From contig NZ_OU963893.1 in assembly GCF_918797525.1 (NCBI RefSeq), positions 2,046,001-2,110,000 of the forward strand: DNA of 64,000 nt. Direction: 5' to 3'. The position numbers and the translations under genes are program-made. A model generated the notes under the pieces. It worked only from the letters and a program-made list of their open reading frames with translations, searched no databases and had not been told where the DNA came from. The DNA comes from an unidentified bacterial endosymbiont (lineage in GTDB: Bacteria; Pseudomonadota; Gammaproteobacteria; Enterobacterales; Enterobacteriaceae). Below are positions 1 to 8,627 of the stretch, one piece after another. Numbering within the stretch: position 1 is the stretch's first letter; the number at the start of each line of letters is the position of its first letter.

Positions 1-281
1 TCGATTAGGGCGACCTGATAAGCAATGCAGTATAAATTGTATGATTATTGTTAATCAGGTGAACGGCGTATGGTGGCGCTATGTGTAGGGGATATTATTA
101 CGCCAACTGATGTGGTTGACATATTCTGCCTGTAGACTAAAGAGATTTTTTGTTATGTCTTTTAACCTCGAAAATGGATGTTCTCCCGCCACAACTCGCG
201 ACAACCGCATTAACCCTATCTTATTTGCCCTGTGATGCAGAACTATTTCTGCAAGGGAACCACTGTCAGAGGGATTTTCAT
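1..281. other. Left edge, no clear gene
   Basis: AT-rich sequence with no recognisable coding domain. A 26-codon ORF (155-235, reading MSFNLENGCS...) precedes the DsbA-like gene, but it lacks a good ribosome binding site and may be chance. The region probably carries the promoter of the DsbA-like gene. Confidence 0.35.
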
Positions 282-905
282 ATGGTCAAAAGTATTATAA
301 GTGCGCTCATGCTATTGATCCTGCTCTCTTGTGAGTCTAATTCGGCAATTAAAGAGGGCAAACAATACGTTGTTTTACAAAATCCAGTTGCTGAAGCACC
401 CCACGTTATCGCGTTCTTCTCATTTTATTGCGGGCCTTGCTATCAGTTTGCGCGGCAGTACCCGGTCAATGATGCCATTGAGCCTATCCTCCCTGCAGGC
501 GAAAAGGTTATTAAATACCATGTAAGCGTAATGGGAAAACTGGGAAATCAGTTGACCGAAGCCTGGGCTATCGCGATGGTCATGGGCGTCAACGATACTG
601 TTGAACTTCCGCTGTTTGAGTTAATGCAAAAAACGCAAGGCCCGGTCAGTCCCGATGACATTAAATTAATTTTCGCCCATGCAGGGGTGACGCCAGAGCA
701 ATACCAAAGCGCTCAACACAGTCTGGTAGTGAAGGCGAGAGTCGCGGAGCAGGATACGGCAATGCAAAAATTTTCGGTGTCGGGCACTCCTTCATATTAT
801 GTAAAGGGTCGTTATGGGGTTAACCATTCTGGCATTATTGCCGACACGCCGGAGGCGTATGTTGACAGTTTCGTCCAGGTGATAAGCTATCTGTTGAAGA
901 GATAG
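282..905 (+). CDS. DsbA-like periplasmic thiol-disulfide oxidoreductase
   Basis: 207-residue protein with an N-terminal hydrophobic export segment (MVKSIISALMLLILLSC) and a thioredoxin fold of the DsbA type. The active site is CGPC in the context FFSFYCGPCYQFA, and the cis-proline loop reads SGTPSYYV. DsbA itself has CPHC, so the inner dipeptide is unusual and nearer to thioredoxin. The LLSC end of the leader could be a lipobox, making a membrane-anchored form possible. An ATG at 282 with a purine-rich site just upstream is preferred over the longer frame from 150, which runs through non-coding-like sequence. Family knowledge: such enzymes oxidise exported virulence proteins (SrgA is a plasmid-borne Salmonella example). 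It lies 117 bp before the PipB-like gene and next to an autotransporter, so exported island products are plausible clients (inference). Confidence 0.8.
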   Translation: MVKSIISALMLLILLSCESNSAIKEGKQYVVLQNPVAEAPHVIAFFSFYCGPCYQFARQYPVNDAIEPILPAGEKVIKYHVSVMGKLGNQLTEAWAIAMVMGVNDTVELPLFELMQKTQGPVSPDDIKLIFAHAGVTPEQYQSAQHSLVVKARVAEQDTAMQKFSVSGTPSYYVKGRYGVNHSGIIADTPEAYVDSFVQVISYLLKR

Positions 906-1021
906 GGGACCTCAATTCTCCACGCTGAATAACCGTTATGATGATCTGCTATAGGGTTTATACCTTATAGCGATTGCTTATCTTCGCAGATTACATTTAA
1001 TTATCAATTAAGGGGTGTGGT

Positions 1022-1834
1022 ATGACAAATTTAGAACCTGGTTCTACTCCTGTTCTGGCTAAGAAGGACGTAATATCACCCAGGGATGTCATTGACTGCA
1101 TGATAAATATTTATAGATTGGGAGGGGTTACTCTGTCCAGTCGACAGCTTTATGCGCACGTCCTGAATTTGTTGGTGAAGGCACTCACTGAAACCAATAA
1201 AGATTTTTATAATAAAAAAGGGAAGTGTTTAAATCTTGATGATATAGGTGGCTGTAAGGTCTCCTTTGCATCTTGCGACCAAAAACCACACCATATTACC
1301 CTGGAAGTGGTTAAAGGCGCCTATATCGGGAGGGTTGATATTGACAAAAATGTATTTAATGAGGTGTGCCGAGCACTCAAAATACGACATGAATTAGCGT
1401 TAAAACAAATCCTGCCGGTCCTGACTCATAGCGGTAAAGTTAACTTATGCGGTGTCAACCTGAGTCACAGAAATTTGAAAGGAATGAATCTAAGAGATGT
1501 GGACTTAAGCGGAGCGACTTTAGTTAATACGGTGTTATCCGGAGCGGACCTCACCCGTGCGCTATTTTCGCATGCTAAGTTATCCTTTGGGGATTTTTCA
1601 GGTGCCCACGCCATCGGCACCATTTTTTTAAATTGCGATGCAAGTAACGCGATCTTCACTAATACGCATTTACCCCACGCTGTGTTTTCACACTCTGATT
1701 TATCTCATGCTGATTTTTCAGGCGCGGATCTCACGGGGGTCCGTCTGGAGAATAATATGATAAGCAAAGAATTTTTCATCCGCCTGGGGAAAGTGCCTGG
1801 AGCGCAAATGAAAAACATAATTTATCTTGACTGA
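1022..1834 (+). CDS. PipB-like pentapeptide-repeat type III effector
   Basis: 270 residues. The C-terminal part (about 140-255) is a run of pentapeptide repeats of the A(D/N)Lxx type, for example GVNLSHRNLKGMNLRDVDLS and SHADFSGADLTG, which fold as a right-handed quadrilateral helix. The N-terminal part matches my memory of Salmonella PipB/PipB2: the order GGV...LTxxNKxFxxxxKxxxLDDIGGC, then a VCRALK-like segment directly before the repeats. PipB proteins are SPI-2 type III effectors that go to Salmonella-induced filaments; PipB2 recruits kinesin-1. It is shorter than PipB2 and sits outside SPI-5. A clear site (AAGGGG) precedes the ATG at 1022. There is no signal peptide, as expected for a T3SS substrate. 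A pentapeptide protein of other function cannot be excluded, but the shared N-terminus argues for an effector. Confidence 0.78.
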   Translation: MTNLEPGSTPVLAKKDVISPRDVIDCMINIYRLGGVTLSSRQLYAHVLNLLVKALTETNKDFYNKKGKCLNLDDIGGCKVSFASCDQKPHHITLEVVKGAYIGRVDIDKNVFNEVCRALKIRHELALKQILPVLTHSGKVNLCGVNLSHRNLKGMNLRDVDLSGATLVNTVLSGADLTRALFSHAKLSFGDFSGAHAIGTIFLNCDASNAIFTNTHLPHAVFSHSDLSHADFSGADLTGVRLENNMISKEFFIRLGKVPGAQMKNIIYLD

Positions 1835-1888
1835 CCATAATATTTATTCAACTCTACCTTTTGCTATTTTTGTTCTCATCCTCAGATA

Positions 1889-4800
1889 TCAGAAACGCCA
1901 GGTGGCTGAAAGATTACCGGCGATTGAGTTATAGCCAGAACGAGAGAATTCGCTTTCTATGCCGATGCCCAATTCCGCATCAGCGTTAATTTTATAGCTC
2001 ATTCCAGCCTTAATCCCCAGAGCGTCACGGCCAGTCACCTGATTTATGCTATTAAACCCTGTGCTGCGATAGTTGGCGAAAGCGGCTTGTTGCACCAGGT
2101 GGTTATTCATCAGTTCATGGTCCCAGGTAAGCTGCGACGCAACTGAGATCGATGCGCCTGAAGCGAGCGGCGCATTCCAGTTACCCTTCATCCCGATACT
2201 CGATCGCAGAGAATCGTAGGTCTGGGAACTCAGCATCAGCCGACTGCCATCATTGCCGCTTTCCTGCACGGCAGGGCGATGTAATGTGGTGTAATTTAAT
2301 GACGTTACCGGCCCGGCGTTCATATTATCAGTAAGCGCCCAACGATAGCCCCCGCCCGCCGAAAGAGAGCCTGACAATCCAGTCCAGCTTGCAGGGTGGG
2401 TTGTTCTGTAAGTTTCTACATAAATGCTTCGTTCCAGCCGGCTATCTTCAATGCCAAATCGACCATTGCCGAATAAATACATCCCTTCGGACCTTTCAAC
2501 CCCGTAACGGGCATGAATACCAATATCGAAAGCAGTCGTTTTCCCGTTCGCGATTTCGGGTGATTTCACTGTTACCGATTGGCCGCTGACCGCACCATGG
2601 AAGCCATAAATCCAGTTAGGTTCTTGCTTTTTCTGTTTTTCAGCGCCGAACACCATGCCATAACTGCTGGCATCGTATCCTACGCTCCGCCCCTGGCGCT
2701 GCTGCCAGAAGCCGCCTCCAAAGGGTAGGGCAAAGCTGCGCCATTCGTCTTCCGCTGACGGCTTCGGCGTAACAATAAGATTACGGCCGTCGATGATCCG
2801 CGTTATCTGCTGTTCACGGTGAAGGGAACTGGAGAACATGGCGCTGTAAGCTTGCGCAGAGAGTTGCTGCAGGGCATTGCTGATACTTCCGCCATCAGCG
2901 GCTGAGAAATCCAGAGTACGGTACAGCGGTTGTATATCCGAATTGGCTTGCATCACAATGTTATCCAGCGCCAGCCCCACCTGCCGCGCATTATCGTCCT
3001 GCGCATACTGGCTGTACGCGTTGTCAGCGCGCCGCATCGAGAGCTGCCAGCCATTCTCTCCCTGTGGCGTTGTCTGTAGCGCCAGCGTGGGTGAGCGAAG
3101 CAAGCTGTTTACGGCACTGAATTCGCCGCTGTATGAGTCTGTTTTTAGCAAATCTTGTGAATCAAGCCGCCAGTTTGCCGCATACCAGTCCGGCTGTGGC
3201 GCAAACGTCAGTTGACCGTTAAATTGTGCGTGACCGTCCACTCGCAGAGTATCATGCCTACCGCGGCCGTCGACTTGCAGCAGTAACTGTCCGGAATCCT
3301 CCTGTTGAAAAGCGCCTGTTATTTTGATTTGCCCAAATGAATTGCCCGGTACCAGAATACCGTTATTTATAAAGCGTCCTTCTTCGCTCAGGATGTAGCT
3401 GCCGTTGCCGGATAGTATGGCACCGGGCGCGATAGTCATGCTGTAAATCTGAACGTCGCCATTAAGCGAGGTTTTACCTCCATGCGCGATCAGTGCCAGA
3501 TTATTAATGCCTTTGATATTTCCATGGTAAGTAAAGCTGAAATCAGAATCAGTACTATCCGTCGCCTGCCCATGCGCATTGGCTTTTCGACCGAAGGTAA
3601 GCTGCGTCAACCGCTGTTGTCCGTAGGCATCCCGCTGGGCGTAGCCCGAGTAAATATCACCTTCCAGCCGGGCGCCATTTAATATGTTTATATTACCGAC
3701 CAACGCATTTGGCGAAATATAAATCGCGGCACCTTTACCGACAACCCGCCCGCTAATGTCGGCATTGTCTACCAGAGCTCCCTGTAACTCGGGTAACAAT
3801 ACGTAGTTATTCCCGTACACAGTGTGGAGCCATGACCCACGATAGTCCACTTCGTTACCCAGAAGATTATTGCCAAAATCAAAACTGATAGCGACACCAT
3901 TGGCTCCCTGAGCCTCAACATCACCACGCTGAATAAGGTTATGCTGTTTACCATAGGCAAACATTACTCCACGGCCATTCAACCCATCGGCGTAGATCCG
4001 TGTTCCGGGTTCGATGCTTAGGGTGTTATTTTGCCCATCGATACGGATACCCGCGCCGCCAGCTCCCTGTGTTAACAGATCCGCTAACTGAAAAATACGG
4101 TTATGACTGCCATACACATGCAGGCCAACCCCCAGCGTTGCGGTATTATATTGACCGGCCAGGTAGCCATTCCCCTGCTGGTTACGTAGAAAATAGCCAT
4201 TGTGGTTATTGAAAGTTTGCCCATTGCCATATAACGAAAAACCGAAAAAATTACGTCGATCAATCTCATACCCCATGTCCTGTAGCAACGCCAGTTCCGC
4301 TTCCATAAAAGTTGTGTAATTGCGGTAATTTTGATGGCTCATCATGCTATTCTTCAGCTCGATATGGCTCATGTAGTTATCATCGACCCAACCGTAGTCT
4401 CCCAACATTTTGACCGGCACCCCAGGCATGGCGCCTGCAAGCACTTCATCTACGTAGCTACCGGTGAAATAGCCTTTATCAAGCCGTACATCAAAGCCTT
4501 GCGAATTCCATGGATTATTGCATCCATTACACAGTATTACTTGACCTGGTCGGGCTGGATTGCCATGCGCGTCGCGCAGATGGCTGGTCCAGAGGCCAAA
4601 AGGCTGAGTTTTGAACGCGGGCGTGTATGTGCCCCATCCCCGCAGGTCGCTGACCATATTGGATATTCCTAAACCATGGGCCAGTTCATGAATAGCGGCG
4701 TTGACCAAATCATTCTTTCCAGTACGGGGCAATTGTGAAGGCACATAGGGTATGTCGTCAAAATCCAGTTTGCCCATGATGAACTGGCCATGGGAGCCGA

Positions 4801-5197
4801 ATGTCAGCGTTCCGGTATCAATGCCGTTCAAAGCCCCCTGTAGCTGCGTCAGGCTAATAACACCGTCATCTACTAAGGCGCTGGATCCCGCTGCATTGTG
4901 AACATCAAACGTACCGACATTGATAATAGCTGGCAACTGCCCCGGTATGGAGGAGATAACTTCAGCCCAGTAACGCATACCGTAGAGTATTTTTTGTTCC
5001 TGTAACGGAGCCAGATTCCAGGTTGACTCGGAAGGTTTCGGCCAATCCCGCATAAACGGCCCGTCGCCAACATCAAAGAAATGCACTTTAAATACAGCAA
5101 TGTTTTGCGGATTATAGACCAGGTAGCATTCTCCAGCATATGAATTATAACAGGCTAATAAACCAGTAAATGCAGCCTTCATTAAAAACCTTTTCAC
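1889..5197 (-). CDS. Autotransporter with N-terminal zinc-metalloprotease-like domain
   Basis: 1102 residues starting at GTG 5197, with a strong site (AAGGAGGG) before it. There is a signal peptide (MKRFLMKAAFTGLLACYNSYA). At residues 170-180 lies HELAHGLGISN, an HExxHxxGxx metalloprotease helix. The middle (about 320-740) is a Gly/Asn-rich beta-helical passenger with NGQTFNNHNGYFL-type repeats. The last 270 or so residues form an autotransporter barrel ending in ATWRF, with the typical terminal aromatic residue. Expected route is Sec then type V secretion to the outer membrane. Metzincins have His or Asp at the third zinc-ligand position, where this protein has Asn180, so activity is uncertain. 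The closest experimentally known relative is not clear to me. It is transcribed towards the PipB-like gene, and its C-terminus is 54 bp from that gene's end. Confidence 0.85.
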   Translation of the reverse strand: MKRFLMKAAFTGLLACYNSYAGECYLVYNPQNIAVFKVHFFDVGDGPFMRDWPKPSESTWNLAPLQEQKILYGMRYWAEVISSIPGQLPAIINVGTFDVHNAAGSSALVDDGVISLTQLQGALNGIDTGTLTFGSHGQFIMGKLDFDDIPYVPSQLPRTGKNDLVNAAIHELAHGLGISNMVSDLRGWGTYTPAFKTQPFGLWTSHLRDAHGNPARPGQVILCNGCNNPWNSQGFDVRLDKGYFTGSYVDEVLAGAMPGVPVKMLGDYGWVDDNYMSHIELKNSMMSHQNYRNYTTFMEAELALLQDMGYEIDRRNFFGFSLYGNGQTFNNHNGYFLRNQQGNGYLAGQYNTATLGVGLHVYGSHNRIFQLADLLTQGAGGAGIRIDGQNNTLSIEPGTRIYADGLNGRGVMFAYGKQHNLIQRGDVEAQGANGVAISFDFGNNLLGNEVDYRGSWLHTVYGNNYVLLPELQGALVDNADISGRVVGKGAAIYISPNALVGNINILNGARLEGDIYSGYAQRDAYGQQRLTQLTFGRKANAHGQATDSTDSDFSFTYHGNIKGINNLALIAHGGKTSLNGDVQIYSMTIAPGAILSGNGSYILSEEGRFINNGILVPGNSFGQIKITGAFQQEDSGQLLLQVDGRGRHDTLRVDGHAQFNGQLTFAPQPDWYAANWRLDSQDLLKTDSYSGEFSAVNSLLRSPTLALQTTPQGENGWQLSMRRADNAYSQYAQDDNARQVGLALDNIVMQANSDIQPLYRTLDFSAADGGSISNALQQLSAQAYSAMFSSSLHREQQITRIIDGRNLIVTPKPSAEDEWRSFALPFGGGFWQQRQGRSVGYDASSYGMVFGAEKQKKQEPNWIYGFHGAVSGQSVTVKSPEIANGKTTAFDIGIHARYGVERSEGMYLFGNGRFGIEDSRLERSIYVETYRTTHPASWTGLSGSLSAGGGYRWALTDNMNAGPVTSLNYTTLHRPAVQESGNDGSRLMLSSQTYDSLRSSIGMKGNWNAPLASGASISVASQLTWDHELMNNHLVQQAAFANYRSTGFNSINQVTGRDALGIKAGMSYKINADAELGIGIESEFSRSGYNSIAGNLSATWRF

Positions 5198-5593
5198 ATT
5201 AGCCCTCCTTGCACAACTAAAAAGAGTAAGTGCCTACGGTCGTCTAAATAACTTAATTTCTGATATCATTACATCACAAATAAATAAAAAGTTATCAGGT
5301 GATACCTCTAAGTAATTGATTATGACTAATATGTCGGTTCCGTCGCAATGAAACGCGATCGAGTGATCTACAGCGCACAGGTTCTGCGTTTAATTACATG
5401 AAAGGGGGGCAATGTTGCTCCCCTGGTAAGCAAAGAAGCAGGGTAGGGTGAAATACAGCGATGGTGCCGATGGGCGAGCGATAAATCATTGCTGAGAGTA
5501 TGAACGTTATATTATGGGCCAATAACATTCCTATCTTGCTATGCTCCACAGCCTGAAAACCACAGCTGTGGAGGGGTCTACGAACTCTCAGTC
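5198..5593. other. Intergenic region upstream of the autotransporter
   Basis: About 400 bp without a convincing gene. It must contain the autotransporter promoter (AT-rich near 5200-5330) and the 3' end of the transcript from the 360-residue gene. Open frames here have no ribosome binding site or recognisable motif. Confidence 0.5.
5402..5424 (-). terminator. Hairpin, probable terminator of the 360-residue gene
   Basis: GC-rich inverted repeat (AGGGGGGCAA ... TTGCTCCCCT) about 170 bp beyond the stop of the minus-strand gene ending at 5594. On the minus strand it is followed by only a short T run, so termination strength is uncertain. Confidence 0.4.
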
Positions 5594-6676
5594 TCACAGA
5601 CTGGCTTTTATTCCAAAATAAGAGACGTTAACTAGCCCGGTATCATTGGACGCCATAAATGATGTCTTACTCTGATCGCTATTTACTGGGGTACGACGGT
5701 TCACAAAATTTATATCTCTTTCAAAGTTCTCTGCAACCTCGCCCAGCATTTTTGTGAATTCCTGAACTTCTGCCGGGGACGTGAACGGGAGCACACAAGA
5801 GTGTGTCTCACCCTTCCTGGTAACGATCTGTATCGTAGCGTTACAATCTATATCAGAGCCATACCAATTTTTCACATTGCTGAGCGCGCTTTTATAAGCC
5901 TCCAACCCTTTTTTGGTAATGTCATAACTTGAGATTGCATTAGTGACGTTCTCAGTAGCTAACTCTTTAGAGATGTTATCATTAAATGTATTTTGAGCAC
6001 AGTTGAGAGTTTTTTCAACATGGTTGATAATTTTTTCACTATAGGGTTCCAGGTCTCTCCTGATGTCGTCATTTTTCCCGGCAAGAAATGTTTCGAGCAA
6101 AGAGGCCGCCTGTGAAGAATTATTTGGACTGAGAATTGATTTCAAGCGGTTATTGTTATCATCCCCGGCAGCCTGTTCGTCTTTTTGCATCATGGACGTT
6201 AACATGACCGCGGTTGTCTCGATCAGGACGTCTAGTGCGCAATTCTTTTCTTCTTCGGCCTTCATGAGTTTGTTGTTGTTTAAGTAAAATTTCACGTCCA
6301 CTGACGCCAGGTCGTTCGTGTAAGGTGGATGTAGTGAACATTTGGTTTTATTTCCACTGATAATATCTTCTATGGACTGTGGTATTTCTTTCTTGAATTG
6401 TTGCACCGCAGGTAGCGCAGTAGTGAATGCGTCGGCGCGATTTAGCGTTATGTTTTCCCCGTAATAGATAAATGTGAAGATCCAGGAAAATAATTTTCGC
6501 ACGGACGAATAAAGTTGGCTATGACAGCTATCAAACCGCTGCGCCATGGTATCTGCATCCATTTTTACTTTATCTAACAGTTCGCCTAAGGATATTTGCT
6601 CCGTTATATCGTTGGTAATATCGTCCCTTACAAGAAAGGTAGGATAAGTTGTCACAGGGCCTGATACTGGTGTCAT
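5594..6676 (-). CDS. Uncharacterised protein, candidate secreted effector
   Basis: 360 residues I do not recognise. A good site (GAGGAGAATCTC) precedes ATG 6676. No signal peptide and no clear transmembrane segment except a short hydrophobic patch, LFSWIFTFIYYG, near residue 62. The sequence is Asn/Lys/Thr-rich and mostly helical-looking from 120 to 260, with an NNNNR tract. The C-terminal part has beta character (TIQIVTRKGETHSCVLPF). It lies between the autotransporter and a putative CE-clan cysteine protease, in the same direction as both. The neighbourhood, the lack of an export signal and the absence of housekeeping motifs make a type III effector plausible, but this is inference from context. 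No catalytic motif is visible. Confidence 0.6.
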   Translation of the reverse strand: MTPVSGPVTTYPTFLVRDDITNDITEQISLGELLDKVKMDADTMAQRFDSCHSQLYSSVRKLFSWIFTFIYYGENITLNRADAFTTALPAVQQFKKEIPQSIEDIISGNKTKCSLHPPYTNDLASVDVKFYLNNNKLMKAEEEKNCALDVLIETTAVMLTSMMQKDEQAAGDDNNNRLKSILSPNNSSQAASLLETFLAGKNDDIRRDLEPYSEKIINHVEKTLNCAQNTFNDNISKELATENVTNAISSYDITKKGLEAYKSALSNVKNWYGSDIDCNATIQIVTRKGETHSCVLPFTSPAEVQEFTKMLGEVAENFERDINFVNRRTPVNSDQSKTSFMASNDTGLVNVSYFGIKASL

Positions 6677-6714
6677 GAGATTCTCCTCATTCGTTATTAT
6701 TAATACTGTAGAAA

Positions 6715-6807
6715 TTAAGCGATTTTCGTATCGCTTTCCGGCAGCATACTCATCTTCAATAATTCGCCAATCGCGGAACCGTTTTCTTCCGCTGGTAACC
6801 TGCGCAT
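6715..6807 (-). CDS. Small ORF between two candidate effectors
   Basis: 30 codons, reading MRRLPAEENGSAIGELLKMS and ending DTKIA, with AAGGAA roughly 10 bp before the ATG. It lies in the 170-bp gap between the CE-clan gene and the 360-residue gene, on the same strand. It could be a real small protein, or the displaced C-terminus of a decayed gene. Only its position and start site support it. Confidence 0.3.
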   Translation of the reverse strand: MRRLPAEENGSAIGELLKMSMLPESDTKIA

Positions 6808-6848
6808 CGATGTTGTTTCCTTCGTGTTAATGCCGCAGCGTCCTGATA

Positions 6849-7673
6849 TCAATCCTTAAAATGCGTTGCAAAAAAGGCATACGCGCTTTTCTTGTTAGCC
6901 TTTCCCAGCCCTCCCTCAGCGATAATCTGCTTTGCGTAGTAAGCTGCAAAACGACCACAATCGTTCCCATTTAACAGACCCTGCTCCCCTCGATGCTCAA
7001 CCGTCACCGAAAAATCATTGCCTGTTAACCCATCGTTGCGAAAGATCTCTGTTATACGTTCCGCGCCGCCATAAAACAGATCGACAAATCCACCTTTGGA
7101 ATCATGAAGAACTGCGTTTTGTATAGTGCGATTATTCATGTCGACTTCTAATAAGGTGAAATGCCCGCGTGGGCCAGAAAACGCATAAGTATTGCTCTGA
7201 GCTACAGGAATTAGCACCTTAATCTGACCTTGTGGAAACGCTGCAGTTAAGGCGTTATATGTTTGAAGAAATGATCGCCCGCCCGCCATATGTGCGGCGC
7301 AAGAACCAGACTCGGCCAGGTCATGCGCAGGCGCACAGATGATATAGGTGGTCCCGGCTGATTCTTTCACTCTGAACAGAGTCTGCTCCACCCCCCCCAC
7401 AGTGAAGCTTCCGTTCTTTGTCCAGCCCTTATCTTCGGAAAAAATTCTGTCCAGGCACCGATTTAATTGTCCCGGAGAAAGCTTTTCCCCAAAAACACCA
7501 ATGAGTTTGTTGAGGAATGTATGAAACCATGTACAAAATCCTCTGCTTTCCGGGGCGTTAACAACGTTGGCAAACTGCTGATGATCTTGTTGCATTAAAG
7601 GCGTTTTTTCGCTATCAGATAATGGTGTGAAATGAGCCAATGCTTGCGTACGTGATTCTGGTGGAATATGCAT
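6849..7673 (-). CDS. Putative CE-clan cysteine protease / acyltransferase effector
   Basis: 274 residues from ATG 7673, chosen because GAGG lies 6 bp upstream; an in-frame GTG 12 bp earlier overlaps that site. No signal peptide. Three motifs are spaced as in CE-clan enzymes: GHFTLLEVD (His171), LHDSKGG (Asp191) and NGNDCGRFAAYYAKQI (Cys239). The spacing of about 20 and 48 residues, and CGxFxxxxAKxI after the cysteine, resemble both Ulp1-type deubiquitinases (SseL, ElaD, XopD) and YopJ/AvrA acetyltransferases (HFSVID ... LFEP ... SSECGIFSFALAKKL). The acid is Asp here, Glu in YopJ. Family members act inside host cells on ubiquitin, SUMO or kinases. The first 100 residues are unfamiliar. I rate CE-clan catalysis likely and the exact reaction unknown. 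Confidence 0.65.
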   Translation of the reverse strand: MHIPPESRTQALAHFTPLSDSEKTPLMQQDHQQFANVVNAPESRGFCTWFHTFLNKLIGVFGEKLSPGQLNRCLDRIFSEDKGWTKNGSFTVGGVEQTLFRVKESAGTTYIICAPAHDLAESGSCAAHMAGGRSFLQTYNALTAAFPQGQIKVLIPVAQSNTYAFSGPRGHFTLLEVDMNNRTIQNAVLHDSKGGFVDLFYGGAERITEIFRNDGLTGNDFSVTVEHRGEQGLLNGNDCGRFAAYYAKQIIAEGGLGKANKKSAYAFFATHFKD

Positions 7674-8627
7674 ACTTAACCTCACGAATATTATTGACGG
7701 GAAGGTATAACGGGGCAGTTTTGTAAACCCACCAATCCGCAGGAGGGTATATCAATACCACCCGAATTGATGCAATTATCTGTCCATGGCCTTCTTATTC
7801 ACAATAGGGGTATCTACTGATAATTGCCCGTTTTATTCTTTAAATCAATTGGATACACTTATGCGATGCGCAGCCTGGCACGCATGCCACGAGTGTGAGT
7901 GGCAAAAACATTTGAACTGCAATCCGCTTTTTCTTTTCCTGGCTAAATTGAATATTAAGAGCCAGCGCCAGATTTGATTAAATGAATTATCATTGATTTT
8001 AAAATCGACACTACAATGTAAAAGGAAATATTTCTCTCATAAAACGATTATTTGAACAGCGCATTTGTCAGTTACCGGCCTGGTCAGCAGCTGTTGCTAT
8101 TCTGTTTGTCGTTTATGCCCGGCAAATCTGTTTGTCACCATGCGATTTGATTATATTTTACTCAGCGCAATGTTCTTATTTAAAGTTAGGTAAAGAAAGG
8201 CATTCCTGTGTAAGTCCGCCTTGCTCCCATTCAATTCCAGGGTTGCTTGAATGTTGAGAGGTGGCGGCCGCTCGGTCTGTCTGGCTGCTTTACAGTGAAG
8301 TGCATTTTTCAACCGGCATTAAACAGCCATGCAAAACATGCTCAGACAAGTCTATTCGTTTTCGCTATCACAGGCATGCGCAGGTGAAGTGATTAAGTTT
8401 TCCTGATTTATTGTCAGGAACCGTAATCTGATGAAGATTAATCATTTTTTACAGTGGTGCTCTTTTAAATTTAAGATAAATCAGGTTTAAGCATTCCTTT
8501 GCGGTGGGTATATCTCGCGTCGTTAATTCATGGCCGTGATGCGCTTTATTTTATCGTTATTATCCGCTGTCGCGGAAGTTGTATTTATTCATGCAGGAAC
8601 GCCTGAACCCGCTTTTAAATAGTAAAA
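7674..8627. other. 950-bp AT-rich gap upstream of the adhesin
   Basis: No ORF with a credible start and composition. A 63-codon frame at 7786-7977 has no site or motif. The stretch separates the divergently transcribed CE-clan gene and adhesin, so promoters for both should lie here. The long AT-rich leader is typical of H-NS-silenced Salmonella island genes (inference). Confidence 0.45.

Noticed and set aside
5394..5597. 67-codon minus-strand ORF after the 360-residue gene
   Set aside because: Arg/Cys-rich random-looking product, overlaps a hairpin, no site.
7786..7977. 63-codon ORF in the gap upstream of the adhesin
   Set aside because: No binding site and no conserved features; likely chance in AT-rich DNA.
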